From Micrasema longulum (Eukaryota > Arthropoda > Insecta > Trichoptera > Brachycentridae), in assembly GCA_022494885.1 (NCBI GenBank), contig JAGVSM010004967.1, positions 372,001 to 436,000 of the forward strand: 64,000 bases of DNA, in the 5' to 3' direction. Position 1 is the stretch's first letter. Each line of letters starts with the position of its first letter. Made by a program: the position numbers and the translations under genes. Below are positions 21,843 through 34,479 of the stretch, piece after piece. Under the pieces are notes generated by a model. The model was not told the origin of the DNA. It ran no database searches and saw nothing but the letters and a program-made list of their open reading frames with translations.

Positions 21843-24080
21843 AGGATGTGAGAATACATTTTCTTGTAACAAAAGGTAATATAAATAAAAATAATTTCAA
21901 ATGTACTGTTTTCGTAAAACTAACTAACTAAAACTAAAGTAAATACAATTCTTGGCCAGAGCCCTTATTTCTCCCGGTGAAAGTGATCACATTAAGGTTC
22001 CTTATATTTGAAATATGTGTTTAAATATTTATGTGTGAGATATGACTATATTTTAATTACGTGTGAAAAGGAAACTAAAACACCAATATATTTTTTCAAT
22101 AACAGTACTTGCACTGTAGTTTATAAGTTTATAAGTTTATAGGTATAAAATAATAATAAAAAACTACAAAAAACTAACTAGAATTTAGCTAATGCTCTAC
22201 ATTTGTGAGAAAAGGTTTGAGTGTTTGATGTAGTTGTTGTAGACTCATTTCTGTAGTCCGCTTTTCTGCTCTGCCACATATTTACTCCCATTTTCTCAGA
22301 TGATCATAAAGGTGTTAAAAATTGACACCAAATTGCAACATTTGATCTTTCCTCTTTGCTAAAAATAAAAAAACAAAAAATTATATAATTTACAATACAT
22401 TTTTAATTACATTTATTACAAAATGACATACTAAAATAAGCACTTAAAATAGTAAAATATATCTTATTTAGGTTAGTTGGAAGTTATTCATCAGGTATTG
22501 CAATAAACCTGCCAATGTACATATTTTTGTATGTTGCACTAAAGTTCATCAGTACACGCAAAAATCAAACACCTTAATTATTCTGCATATTGTTAAACCT
22601 TTTAAAAAGAAAACTTTGAAGGCTATATTTTGTGATTTATATGTTTTATTTCTCAGAGCAAATTATTATGCAGTAAAGGTAATATTTTTAAAGTTGTCTG
22701 TAGGTATTGTGATTATGATATTGCAATTCAAATATGTGTAAGCTGATTAATTCTAAATATTCAAAATGATATAAGCGATGTCATATGTAATGGTATAACT
22801 TTGTATATTCCATATGGTGACAAATTTCCTTTTGTTAGGACATGCCAACGTGAGCTGTAGAGAAAATATTTAATATAATATGAATTTTAAACTAATACAA
22901 GATATTTTAATAGTACTTACTTTATTTTTTAAAAAATCTTATGTACTTTGGCTCTTAATCTGTTTGGTAATAAAAAAACATTTGAAAAAATAACAAATTG
23001 GGTATTATTTAAAGCAAATCTAATAAATAGTTTAATATAGAAATAAATTATGATTGATATTTAAATATACAAATGTATAATAACTGTGTAGGTAGTGATA
23101 TTTCATTGTTTTTACAACATCTTTAATACCCAGACTGGTATCTTAACTATAAAAATATATATATTACAATTTATATAATAATAACTGAAGTATTGTATCC
23201 TTTTTTTATTTAGATTTATCTTTATAATAAAGATATCAGTCATAAAGGTGTAGCGACGAATCTTGCTACTGATTATTTCAGATTTGTGAATTTAAGTACC
23301 ACTTATCTTTCATATTTAGTAAATTACAATTTAAAATGAGAATTTTCAAGAGTGCAAAAAAAACTTGAATTACTTAATAAACAACGTGTCCCACCTCCAA
23401 GCAGATGACGAATATATCCTATAGTTTGATATCCATATATTCCATTACAGCATAAATTTAAAGAGCCAATCGATATCATCCCTTCGAAGGATCCGCTTTA
23501 CTGGTTTAATATAATCTGAAAAAATACACTTATAAAAGTTAAATTATTTACAGATGTTCTAAAAGAGAATGAGTTTTTTTTTAGAAGATAATATTAAAAG
23601 TCTAGACATTTATAGAGCTTACTATTTACTACTATTATTATTAATATTGATATAATATTTGTTTTAGTACAAAGGTATATTTAAACACCACTATTCATAA
23701 CATAAATTATATTATATTACAATAACCTTAATAATATTGTATCCTTTTTATAACACATGCTGTGAGCTATTATAAAGGGTGATGGGTTTAGCAAAATTAA
23801 ATATCTTATGTGTATGCATGTCCAATTGTCTTTCATTGTTTCTTAATAAACATTTGTAATTTTTCATGTCTCTGAGGGAGTTTGTCGTTACAAGATTCTC
23901 TTACTTTTTTAACATATTATTTTCTGGATATTATGTATACCTGTGTTATTTTTATAAATACCTAATTTTACCTTTTTATTTTCATTATTTCTATATGTGT
24001 GAATTAAGATGTTCTATTTTGTAATGTACATATATATGAATAAATAAAATTGAAATACCACCACTAAACCACTAATAAAA
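21843..24080. other. Long AT-rich stretch, no gene seen
   Basis: No frame longer than ~60 codons and no recognisable family. A short family F fragment ('aagtctagacatttatagag', 23590-23615) is present. The final part (~23800-24055) ends 'gaataaataaaattg' and could be an old LINE 3' UTR. Confidence 0.45.
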
Positions 24081-24087
24081 TAAATAT

Positions 24088-24165
24088 TAATTATGAGGAA
24101 GACTAATGAACAAAGAAGACCAAGAAAGAGATGGCATGACCGAACCCAACAAATTGTTTGAGAAG
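24088..24165 (+). mobile_element. LINE ORF fragment
   Basis: 'atgaggaagactaatgaaca' onwards encodes 'MRKTNEQRRPRKRWHDRTQQ', the [15 protein letters not shown] segment of RTE-like LINEs seen at 4680-5420 and 61944-62449. Only about 25 codons survive. Confidence 0.45.
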
Positions 24166-24206
24166 GATCTCATCAGTGGTACGGGCGGTACGGCAATACT
24201 TTGTAA

Positions 24207-24672
24207 GGCTCCCCTCCCACTAGGCAGCCTGGCTGCGGCAGCTAATACTACATATGACGGCTTATTAGATACCGCACACTAGGCAGCCAAGAATTCCTGG
24301 CTGCGGCAGCCATTAGAACGCGTTTGACGTGCACGGCAGCCAACTGGCTGCCTGCAGCCAGAACGAGACAAAGCAAATGTATGTGACTGCCTCAGTCTCC
24401 GCGCACTTGTCGTAGCAGCCAGAAGTATATTATGAAACGAATTTGCAATGACTTTCGATACAGAAGATCCATAAAATAATTTTGAAATGAACCCTTTCAA
24501 GTAAAGGATGAATTCAATATCTTCTTTTTGGTTTGCGTTTCTTACGAAATAAAATGTAAACAAAAACATCTTCCACATCCATTTTATTTGGACTGGCCGT
24601 CAGGCTGGCTGCTTTAACTGGCTTTGCAAAATTTTGACTGCGGCAGCCGAGCTGCCTAGTGGGCGGGAAGCC
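24207..24672. mobile_element. PIF/Harbinger-like MITE with TAA duplication
   Basis: The left end 'ggctcccctcccactaggca' (24207) and the inverted right end 'ggcttcccgcccactaggca' (24672) form ~36-base terminal repeats. 'taa' flanks both sides (24204-24206, 24673-24675). The ends are GC-rich with repeated 'gctgcggcagcc' motifs. 'cactaggcagcc...ggctgcggcagcc' occurs at 24219 and again at 24278. 466 bp, no coding capacity. Confidence 0.7.
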
Positions 24673-24675
24673 TAA

Positions 24676-25932
24676 TTATCAACAAAAAAATTAAAGGGGA
24701 ACATAAAAGCTGTTAATATATTACTTGCGATTTTAACCAAACAAAAATACTGCTGAAACGATAAGTATTTACATACATAATAATTATTTACATTACGAAT
24801 ATCAACAATTAAAACTAACAGTTCGCAGTAGCGGTATTGCTGTACCACTGCGGATATGGTAATACTTCAAAAGTTGGAAAAATCAGCACACATGCATGAG
24901 ATTTTGTATGACTGCAACCGCATGTGTGTTGTATATCCTCTGGCTGTCACGGGGAAAACGGCTTGGTGGTTTGTTTATTTTTTACTAACACTAGCTTATT
25001 CTTAACCTTTTACAATTTATGAATATTATAATGATTAACAACTTGAGAAAAAACTCGTAAGGTAGGTTTAAACCGTACACAATATATAAGTTTGATTAAA
25101 ATACCGAATTAGATGAACATACCTTCAAATGATGATTCCTGTTGTCGCGCAAGATGTACATTTAGGGACGCTGTGGTTCGTATGCAAGTTTCTATAGAGT
25201 ACAGTAGGTATTTCACAGAGGTTCTATAAAAATAAACAAAATCCCTAAGGACATGTAGATCCGGGGCATACTTATCATTTACATAAGTAGTTGAACTGTC
25301 ACTGTATGTTTGTTTATGTTTTGCATTGTTGCAATATAAAAAGTACAGTTTGACGTGAAGAAAAAATAAATACCCCACATGGCAAACGTTATAAATTTTC
25401 ATCAGGATAGCAAAAGCGTTATATTTTGTAATAGGTATATTCATCTCGTCAGTGACGCATGCGCACGAGTATATTTTCTCATTTTCGACACTCACGCTCT
25501 TGCGGGTAGATATCGAACTATGAAACGTCAATTATAAAACCGTCTAAATAACGAGAAATAACGATTGAGGTTTGGTAAATTCAACATAATTAAGTATTTT
25601 GGGTCATTCTTAAGGTCACAATAATGTTTCTATTGAAAATAATTATTTTTGGTTTTATGTGTTCGAATTCATTTACGTAATTTGACATGTAATCATCAGA
25701 ATTGCCATATAGAAAACCAAGTTTAACCGCGTTCAAAAAATAAAAATCCCTAAATTACACCACGTTATATTCTCGTCCGAAAGTCGAGATCATCTCGTGG
25801 GTGTCGAGAGTGATCAGAATACCACTGCAACTTGTACTATATAATCTGTGACGCTTAGTGCTTAGTGTTCGGCGGGTTCAGCGCGTGCTGTCATTAGGTC
25901 CATATTGCAGCTAAATTAATAAAACATATATA
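24676..25932. promoter_or_regulatory. Upstream region of the tyrosyl-tRNA synthetase gene
   Basis: The region immediately before the start codon (about 25840-25932) contains 'gacgcttagtgcttagtgtt' and a GC-richer 'cggcgggttcagcgcgtgct' patch, plausible as core promoter and 5' UTR. Upstream, 25770-25832 ends in 'gatcagaataccactgcaac', the terminus of the MITE-like element also seen at 18088. The rest is AT-rich without recognised features. Confidence 0.35.
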
Positions 25933-28900
25933 ATGCCGACTGAGGAACCAAATAAAACGGAAGACAGCGAGGTGTCACTGGAACAACAAAATAAGAAGTA
26001 CTTGATTACACGAAATTTAAACGAGGTAATTAACCAGTGATGAAAACCTATTTTAACCTCTAAAAGAGAAAGTTTGCCTTTTATTAACACCCCCGAAAAT
26101 AAGCTGGTCTGCAATTTATTCCACGAATTATTATTTTATATTCATATTCCTAAATTATCTCGATTTATTTTTCAGGTATTAGGTGAAAATCAATTGATTG
26201 AAGTACTTAAAACTCGAGATGTCCGAATATATTGGGGAACTGCTACTACAGGAAAGCCTCACATTGCTTATTTTGTTCCCATGATTAAGATAAGCGATTT
26301 CCTCCGTGCTGGATGCGAGGTTAGAATTATTAAATTAATTTGTTCTATTTTTTTACAAATATATGTTTCTTTCATTCAATATTCCATGTCCGCCCCCTAG
26401 TTAGAACATATGGTGTCCACAAAGATCCTCCAAGCATCTCCGTCGGCTGCCAGCTCCTGTGCATCCTCTCAAGTCAGGTTCGCGTCCCGTAGTTCTGACA
26501 CGAACTGCCAACGAACAGTCGGCAGCGGACGTACAGGACGTAGGCAAGCGTGTACAAGTGTCTCAGTCTGTGTCTCAGGAGGCATCCGCAGCACATGGCC
26601 AAGCCAACCGCATTGCCTCCGCTTGTGACAGTTGTCACCAGAGTTTGCTGCGTCCGTTCTCTTATTACTTAATTCCTCACAAAGTCAAACCAACGCACAT
26701 CCAAGATTCTTCTGAGACTCCTATTCTCAAAACCCAAAATTTGACTGCTTTGGGCCCTAGTGAGGTATCACAATTCGCATCTGTAGAGGAGAATAGTTGT
26801 TATGCAGGTGTTATATAGGCGGCATTTAGTTTTCACTGAGTAAATATCTGATCTCCAGACAGCCTTCATGCTATTGAATGTGGCGCCTGCTATTCCTAGC
26901 CGCACTCCCAGTTCTTTTTGAAAGCTGCCATTTTACGTAACATATTCTCCCAGGTATTTAAAACTCTTGACCCTTTCGATGACTTGGTTTGACAGAGTCA
27001 GGAGATTTTGGGCATCAAGGCATGAAGTGTTACACAGTACAAGTTTTTGCAATATTGATTTTTAAACCCATGCATGCGGAGTTCCTATTTAGGCTATCTA
27101 CAGTGTAATCAAATATCTGGATATTATAATATAAGTGTATTAACCAATCACAAATTCACACTTACAAAGTTGTATTTTATATTTCATAGTCCCTAGACTG
27201 ATCATCCTGCCTTCTTGTAAAAAATAAATATATATACGCTGCAATTGAAGTACTGTTGCAGTGCCCTGCGCACGATTAGATGGAAATTAGTGAATAACGA
27301 AGTTTTATTAAATTATTCCGATGATTCCTTTATGTGTATATTTTGTTCTATCTTTCTCAATGCTTCGTGTTGTATTTTAGGTAACAATTTTGTTAGCCGA
27401 CCTTCATGCTTACCTAGACAACATGAAAGCCCCGTGGGAGTTACTTGCGTTTAGAACTGATTATTATGAAAAAGTTATTAAAGCAATGCTATCTGCTATT
27501 GGCACTCCTCTTGATAAATTAAAGTAAGTTTTGTAAGTTTTTTTTACTCCATGAATTCCAGATTTTTAAAAAATATTTCTATAAAATCATCAGAATAAAC
27601 ATAACATTTGCAGTGGAAGTGTGTGATCGAGAAGGTAGAATTTCAAATGTCATACAATTGAGCAATAAAACTATTCATAATAGTTTAAGATTCAACTTAC
27701 AACTTAATCTTTGGTTAAAGCAGACATGTTTACTTGTCTCCTAAAATAAAATAAAAACTTAATTTCATAAATAAATAATTTGAAACCATTGTTTTAAAAA
27801 AACATCTTTTATGATATGGGCCTTGAAAATTATTTTAAGCTTATTACTCAACGAAATAGATATGCTTAGTTAAATTTATTGATATTACATAAAAAAAATA
27901 TATTTTACAATTTTTATTTAATTCTGTGTTTTTGTTTTGTATTCAAAAACTAGTTGTTAAATTAATAAAGATGGGTTATGAATACCTCTGCACAGGTTTG
28001 CCTCTATAAAATATTTATAAAAAAAAATATTTTATATATTATGTGGGAAACAAAACAAAATCAGTTTTACTAAAAAAACTAATAAATCCAAGTGGTTATG
28101 CGTAAATGTTTACTACATAAATAAACCAAGTATCAAAGGGTACTCATAGAGTTGTGATATAGTGTCAAAAAAAAAATTACACTGCTTCTTTTTTAAAGTG
28201 TAAGAAAATCACACGCGTTGTTGTTCTACGATAATGACGATTTTTTTGGAACATAAAATATGTTTACCGCCTTTTTCCATGATCACTTCTTAAAAGTGTC
28301 AATCACATTTTTTACCGTATTCATTATCCAGTTCGAACATACTAACACTACTGCATTTAGAAAGAAAATATCTGCTTCATTCTCGCAAATAATATTTTAT
28401 GAATCGAGGGGGAATTCTTTAGGTGCGTCAATATCATTAAATGGCAGAAAATTCTGAGCTTGTTGGACCACCTTGGAGGTTCTATGCTGTAATGACTATC
28501 AAACAACATGCTTTGCACCACTAAAAGAGCTAAAACATCTCCAGTCAAATTATGATTCAAATAACAATTGTTGAAATGTATCACAAAAAATTATCTTTTG
28601 CGAAAAACCTTTATATTTTTTATGAGTTTCTTCAAAATGTCCAATTATAAAATTTACTAATTCAAAACATAAATTATAAAATAAGTCTTCTACAACAACC
28701 CGCGGTCAAATAATCGTTCTTAAAAGAGTTTTCCTTTATTCAGGTTTGTTCGAGGTACTGACTATCAGCTATCAAAAGAATATACCCTGGATGTGTACCG
28801 ACTTAGTTCCGTTATCACAGAACATGATGCAAAGAAAGCTGGTGCTGAAGTTGTGAAACAAGTTGATCATCCACTTATGAGTGGATTATTATATCCAGGT

Positions 28901-31374
28901 ATAAAGTTGACATTGAATTTATTTATAACGTAAGTACAAAATAAGTATCGATATATCATAAAAATAAATACTTTTGATATTTTTAGGCTTGCAGGCATTG
29001 GATGAAGAATACTTGAAAGTAGATGCACAGTTTGGTGGAGTAGACCAAAGAAAAATATTTACTTTGGCAGAAAAGTATTTACCAGTCCTCGGCTATAAAA
29101 AAAGAATTCACCTTATGAATCCTATGGGTAAGTTGTTTGCTTGAATTTTTATGAACATTTAAATTTTATTTTTTATCGATGCAATCCCTTCAACTTGTGA
29201 AGTTCATCTCTTCGATTATTGTTTGATGTGAATAGCTGTTAATTCTGAATACTGGTTTCACTTTTTACAGTACCAGGCCTTGCAGGGGGTAAAATGTCAT
29301 CATCTGAAGCTGATAGTAAGATCGATTTACTCGATACCCCGGCTGCAGTTAAGAAAAAAATGAAAAAAGCTTTCTGCGAACCAGGAAACATTACCGATAA
29401 TGGATTGTTGGCATTTGCTCAGCATGTACTATTCCCTCTACTGAAAGAAGATGAAGGTAAACATTTTGTTTTCATCAATGCACTACTTGGCAATTATGTA
29501 TGTATGAATCAATCAATCACTTATGTAATTCCATTTTGGCTTTCCAATGAAGAATATGGCATCCACAAATTTATTGTCTCTAGTCTTTTTTGTTATGACA
29601 GGTTCGGATTTAGGAGATGCCTATGTATTGAATAGTGGTTTCATAATCAGTAGATTTAAGGAGATAAGGTGGTTTGCCTTGCACTTTCGAGGCTCGAATT
29701 TGGTTCGACATATGGGTTACCTTTAGATCTCCTTTAGTTAGATTTCTCAGCACCAACCGACGACTTGTGAGGCTTTTTTATTATTTACACTACCATCGGA
29801 AAATCTTGGTTAATCATTGAAATACTGAAGCCGGATAAGATACGGAGAAGTATATATTAACTTATACGTGCCCACTGTAGATGGGTCCGAATAGACCCAG
29901 TAGTAACGAATATGTGAAAATAAATCTGAATATGTAATTTTCCTTCCCTCTATTCGTTCTTCGAAGAAATAACTTGAATTGTTTAAATTAATATTATTAG
30001 ATCAGATTTAAATGAGTTATTTTTAAAACAAGGTAAATGAAAGTGCAAAAAATATTATTTGCTCATCACTTAAGTCATACGCCACGGATCCCGCCAACCA
30101 CATCCTTCTCTCTGCGTCTTTTTCACCGTCACGTCCTTTTCCCCACTCTCTATATTCACTACTACAAGTGACTGGAGAATGCTATAAACCTTTGACATTT
30201 GTTTTAGAGTACCTAGGTACCTATTGAATTTTATAAATTTTTACACATTTTAGAATAAAATTATTTTTAAAACGTAAAAAAAATGCTTTTATGTAATTGT
30301 GTTTACAATTACATTGCATTTAACAATACTATTTAAGTACCCGCCTACTACTCATGTATCTATCACTCAGTATGCAGGTACATTTGTGGCGGTTACTTTT
30401 ATTGTATGCACTTCCTAATTAATTTTTTTAACAGTAAAGATGTAGGTATTTAAAAAAGTTTATTTATTTGTTTGTTAAAGATTGAAACGGTTTTTGAAAA
30501 CCTGTAGGCATATTAATTTTGATTATTAAATTTTAACAAAGTTGTTATATACCTAGTCAAATAATTGTTTTATATTAAAAATAGTTTGAAATTTGTTGTA
30601 ACAGCAGAGTTTTATTTTACAAAAGAATTTGTTTGATAATACTCCCTCGAAACAATTTCAATGTTTGTTTTTTTTTTAAGTTAAAAAATATATTTCATAA
30701 TGTTTATTTTACTCAGTGAAATTTAAAATGTTAACGACTACTGAAGTGTCTTCTGGATGCTGATCACATGCGTGGTGTGTGATCAGCAAGCAGTTAGAGG
30801 CTAGTAGATGGCGGAGAGAGCGTATCTGAAGGATTTCAGTGCACTCCGATATTTTGAATTATAATTTAACAAAATCATGAAATATCAAACACAAAACTTT
30901 ACCACACGTCTTATAGAATCAGAGCAATTTTTGATGATTAAATCATATTGAAAAACCCACAAAAAATGTCTTAAGCGACTTATAAAACTTGGTCAAATCT
31001 GATCGACCACCGCCGTGCATGTTTTTCTGAGCCAGCGGGCTTTAAGAGTTTATATTTCATTTAGAAAATCCTCAGTCTCTTCTAGAAAAATTTATATTGG
31101 ACACAGTAAGAACTACGTAAATGTTTATATTTTTTCAGTTTTTACTGTCACCCGTAATGAAGCTTATGGAGGAAACATAACATTCTCCACCTATAAAGGT
31201 CTAGAAGAGGCATTCGCCAAGGAAGATGTCCATCCTGGAGACTTGAAAAATTCAGTAGCTGAATCAATTAACAAACTTCTTGCTCCTATTTTGAAAACTT
31301 TTGAAGAACCCTCCTTGGTAGAACTAATTGCTAAGGCTTACCCACCACCCACAAAGGCGAGCAAGAAAAAATGA
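25933..31374 (+). CDS. Tyrosyl-tRNA synthetase, cytoplasmic, catalytic core only
   Basis: Charges tRNA-Tyr with tyrosine in the cytosol (class I synthetase; eukaryotic TyrRS family). Seven exons join in frame: 25933-26025, 26176-26319, 27381-27523, 28744-28898, 28987-29127, 29271-29456, 31139-31374, giving 365 aa. The HIGH-equivalent is 'KPHIAY' (residues 58-63, tip of exon 2). The KMSKS-equivalent is 'KMSSS' (233-237, exon 6). '[20 protein letters not shown]' and 'HPGDLKNSV' are strongly conserved. All introns are GT-AG. The start is the first ATG, giving an acidic/polar leader before 'YLITRNL'. The frame ends '...[12 protein letters not shown]', stop, exactly where the linker to the EMAPII-like domain starts in fly and human enzymes. 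The protein is therefore the size of human mini-TyrRS. Introns carry a LINE (26396-27095) and a SINE piece. An AATAAA lies 138 bases past the stop. Function is near certain; the missing C-domain is the oddity. Confidence 0.95.
26396..27095 (-). mobile_element. LINE 3' remnant in TyrRS intron 2
   Basis: On the minus strand: '[12 protein letters not shown]', 'SHRKGQEF', 'WQLSKRTG', '[19 protein letters not shown]' (frame-shifted RT C-terminal region), then '[13 protein letters not shown]' and '[19 protein letters not shown]'. The same element, with the same 'catatggtgtccacaaag' 3' boundary, is at 60990-61555. Confidence 0.7.
27178..27285 (+). mobile_element. SINE family A 3' fragment
   Basis: 'atttcatagtccctagactg', 'atcatcctgccttcttgta', 'tgttgcagtgccctgcgcac' are the body of family A. 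It lies in TyrRS intron 2, about 95 bases before exon 3. Confidence 0.6.
28355..28585 (-). pseudogene. Coding-like fragment in TyrRS intron 3, unidentified
   Basis: A 75-codon minus frame reads '[20 protein letters not shown]', '[20 protein letters not shown]', '[20 protein letters not shown]', '[13 protein letters not shown]'. Its composition is protein-like (not low-complexity), suggesting a decayed transposon ORF, but I cannot assign a family. It could also be chance. Confidence 0.25.
29457..31138 (+). other. Last intron of TyrRS (1.7 kb), no embedded gene
   Basis: Mostly AT-rich. A small perfect hairpin 'gctgatcaca'/'tgtgatcagc' (30759-30768 and 30778-30787) is present. No alternative 3' exon resembling an EMAPII/tRNA-binding domain was seen here or in the 3 kb downstream of the stop. 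Confidence 0.5.
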
Positions 31375-31511
31375 TGTTTACCATAAATTACACAAACACT
31401 CCTTTATCCATTTAAAGATGCTCTTATTTATTATATTTTTATGATATTACACACTTGCAATGAATTGTGTTGTATTATTATTTTGATGTTTTTGATTTTT
31501 ACCTATATGTA

Positions 31512-31517
31512 CAATAA
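31512..31517 (+). terminator. Polyadenylation signal of the TyrRS gene
   Basis: 'aataaa' 138 bases after the stop codon, followed by a T-rich stretch. The position suits 3' end formation of this transcript. Confidence 0.6.
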
Positions 31518-31559
31518 AAGTTGCTCTACTACTTTTGGCTGTCGGTTTTTCTGAAAAAG

Positions 31560-31780
31560 TCCGCCTTGTGGCCTAAGTAATATTCAGCGTTTTTTCCTGC
31601 AAGAGGTCTCTGGCTCGAATCTTAACATACATACTTGTGTGTTTGTGTTTTACAATGCTACATTTCTTAGTCCCTAGACTATTTGAAGCATTAGACTGAT
31701 CATCTTGCCTCAATGTAGTAAAATGATTGAAATGCGATGTAGCGCACCATTATGTATGGTCTGTATGGATAAAGAATAAT
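31560..31780 (+). mobile_element. SINE family A, diverged
   Basis: 'gcaagaggtctctggctcga' (B-box region), 'agtccctagactatttgaag', 'ttagactgatcatcttgcc' and a degraded tail at ~31780. Confidence 0.65.
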
Positions 31781-32442
31781 TATGATTTTTAACTCAATAG
31801 CCTAAAATCTTATATGGATCTTGTAAATTGAAATGCTTATTATTTACAATATTGGAGTAAACCTCAAAGTTAGAATTCAGTATTTGAAAAAATGGGTTAT
31901 TGTCACAAGTGGTCAAATCAACTGTACAAATTTTGTTTGTTTGCTTATCAAGTTAATTCAATGAGAATTTTATATAGGTACCTACCGTCAACATTACCGA
32001 TAACCACATATTTTAAATATTATCAATAGTTTTAAAAATATGATATCTGTAAAATTCGATTTAAAAAAAATATCCCTCATCTACCACAGTGTAAACATTG
32101 CTTATTATATTTTAAATATACATATTAATTTTTGACATAATATATAAAAGTACAGTGTGGAAAACTGATGCATCCCAACAACAAAATTATGTTTTTAATG
32201 CTTTACAGAAAAAACTGACAAATGAATGACAATAAAATAATCGTATTAACGATACTTTGAATTATTTTTAAAAATTTAATATACATGTTTTTTTTTTCTA
32301 TTACAATTTCCTTAAAAAAAAAACAGCTCTTGTGTTTGGAGAGTGGCTTACACTGTTTTAGTTATTGTGGATTTAAAGTTATATAATTTTAAATAAAAAA
32401 AATAGTGTTACAAATATACACATATATATACACACATACATA
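31781..32442. other. AT-rich intergenic stretch, no feature seen
   Basis: Contains poly-T/A runs and TA-rich microsatellite sequence (32415-32442) only. Confidence 0.4.
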
Positions 32443-33304
32443 TAAGGTGTGTTCAGAAAATAACGGGAATTTTTTAATTTTGCGGGTTTGGAGAGTCCAA
32501 TTGTCAAATTTTTATCATGTTGGTATACATGCCCCTGAAGTATGCTAAATTTTCCAGTTATATTCATTGTTTACTTTGTCTGGCAGCCGCTAAGGTTGGT
32601 TTTTTTTTATGAGCTCGGCGATTTTCGTTTGTTGAAAAAAATGGACCAAAGAATTTGTATCAAATTTTGTGTAAAAAATTAAATAAAGTGTAACATAGTG
32701 TGTGAAATGTTAACAAAGACCTATGTTGAGTCTGCTATGAGTAAAACAAGAGTGGTATAAGCGTTTCCAAGATGGCCATGAAGACGTTAAAGATAACAAA
32801 TGGCCCGGACACCCGCACATCAACAACCAATGAAAATGTGGAAAACGTGAATTAAATGGTTACGAACGATCGCCGCATCACAATCAGAGAAGTCGCTGAT
32901 GATGTTGGCATATCAATTGGCTCATGCCATGAAATTTTTTTGAATGTTTTGGGTATGAAATGCGTGGCAGCAAAATTTGTTCCAAAATTGTTGAATTTCA
33001 AACAAAAACAGCTGCGAATGGAAGTTGCTCAGGTGTCACTAAATGAAGTCAGCGACGATGCAAAATTACTGAAACGTGTTATAACAGGTGATGAAACATA
33101 GGTTTACGGATATGATGTCGAAACTAAGGCTCAATCGTCCCAGTGGAAGCATTCTGGACCGCCAAGACGAAAATCGCCGAGCATGCCGGTCACGTCTAAC
33201 TTTAGCGGCTGCCACAGACAATTTTTTTTTTTCTTAAATTTGACAATCGGACTCTCCGAACCCGAAAAATTAAAAAATTCACATTATTTTCTGAACATAC
33301 CTCG
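32443..33304 (+). mobile_element. mariner transposon, internally deleted and inactive
   Basis: Terminal inverted repeats of ~65 bases start 'aaggtgtgttcagaaaataa' and, inverted at the right, 'gaggtatgttcagaaaataa'. TA flanks both ends. The transposase fragment reads 'VTNDRRITIREVADDVGISI' (N-terminal helix-turn-helix), 'KFVPKLLNFKQKQLR', 'KRVITGDET' (first catalytic Asp), a stop where Trp is expected, then 'VYGYDVETKAQSSQWKHSG'. The second half of the catalytic domain is deleted, giving ~860 bp against the usual ~1.3 kb. Confidence 0.85.
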
Positions 33305-33644
33305 TATATATACACACATACATACATGCGTAAAGTGACTTGCAGTTCTAATTTTCTTTGTAAAGTTTGATAGGGTCTTTTCACATTATTTTTTATTTTT
33401 ATTTTTTTGAATAAGCAAACAAATACATTATTATTAATCAATATTTTTTTCATGCAACATCAGATAAATTTCATACAAAGGTTTAAAATTAGCATATTTT
33501 GAATTACCCGAAAACGAGATGTTTCGCGCCCTATGGGATTTTTTTGCGACATACTTTTATTCAATGTTTATTAGAAGTGCAGTTGACAGGTATGACGTGA
33601 GACATCAAAATGACTCGACGCCAACTGTGAGAAATTGGATGTGA

Positions 33645-33985
33645 AAAATGTTTTCTTGCGCTCTGTAAAAAATAGAGTATTTAATTGTACAGCGAAGTTT
33701 CACAAAAACGTGTGAAAAAATGAATAAAAATGAACTACTTTGAACGACATCACTAGTTCTCCAGAATCAACCAATGATAGAGTGTTGTGGTAGAATTCTA
33801 GTTGAAGCCAATTCTCCAATCAGCTGAATTCACCGAAGAGAACTTGAGACGTCACAGGAGGAGTAATTTCAAAATGACGAAACTTTAAAAATTCATGGAG
33901 CGGACAATACGATACATAAAAATATTCAGAATTTTTTTTGTCTTAGTTTTATGGTCTATAAATAAATATTTTAAAAAACCACTAA
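33645..33985 (-). repeat. Repeats R4 and R3, adjacent copies
   Basis: 33712-33985 is the inverted form of R3 (compare 17795-18075; landmark 'aacttgagacgtcacagg'). Next to it, 33645-33715 resembles R4 ('aaaaatgttttcttgcgctc', 'ttaattgtacagcgaagttt'). The two may be parts of one larger element. Confidence 0.5.
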
Positions 33986-34479
33986 ACTTCCTTATTTATA
34001 GAATTGATTGATCATATCAATCGAATCATGAAAATCTGCTCTAAATATACATTATATTTTAAACGTTATTCCTGATTTGTGAAAATACTCTATGGTGTTT
34101 TTCAAGCGATGAAAGTGATGTTGTATCCAATGTGCGTAAACGGGTTCATCCGTTGTCTGATAATGAATAATCTTTTTGATTATTATGTCATTTTATGGGA
34201 ACAATAAACAGTCAACAATTTAATTTTTTGAAATCCCAAATTGATTTTTGTACAAGAAAACTTATCCACCACGGTTCTTTTTTACACAGTACTGTGTGGA
34301 ATGTATGCACAGAGTAAAAAGAGGTTCCAGTGTATGCTAATTATGAAATAAATTATTAAGATATATTGCAAGTATTTGTGTATTAATGTAGTACTTTATG
34401 CACCACTTGGTGCGGGTGAGGGAGGAAGGAATGTTATTAATATAATACTTCCATATAATATTTACTCTTTTTTTCTCAC

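Noticed and set aside
25109..25531. 140-codon minus-strand ORF upstream of TyrRS
   Set aside because: The frame begins with TTG rather than ATG, has no recognisable motif, and overlaps MITE-like sequence.
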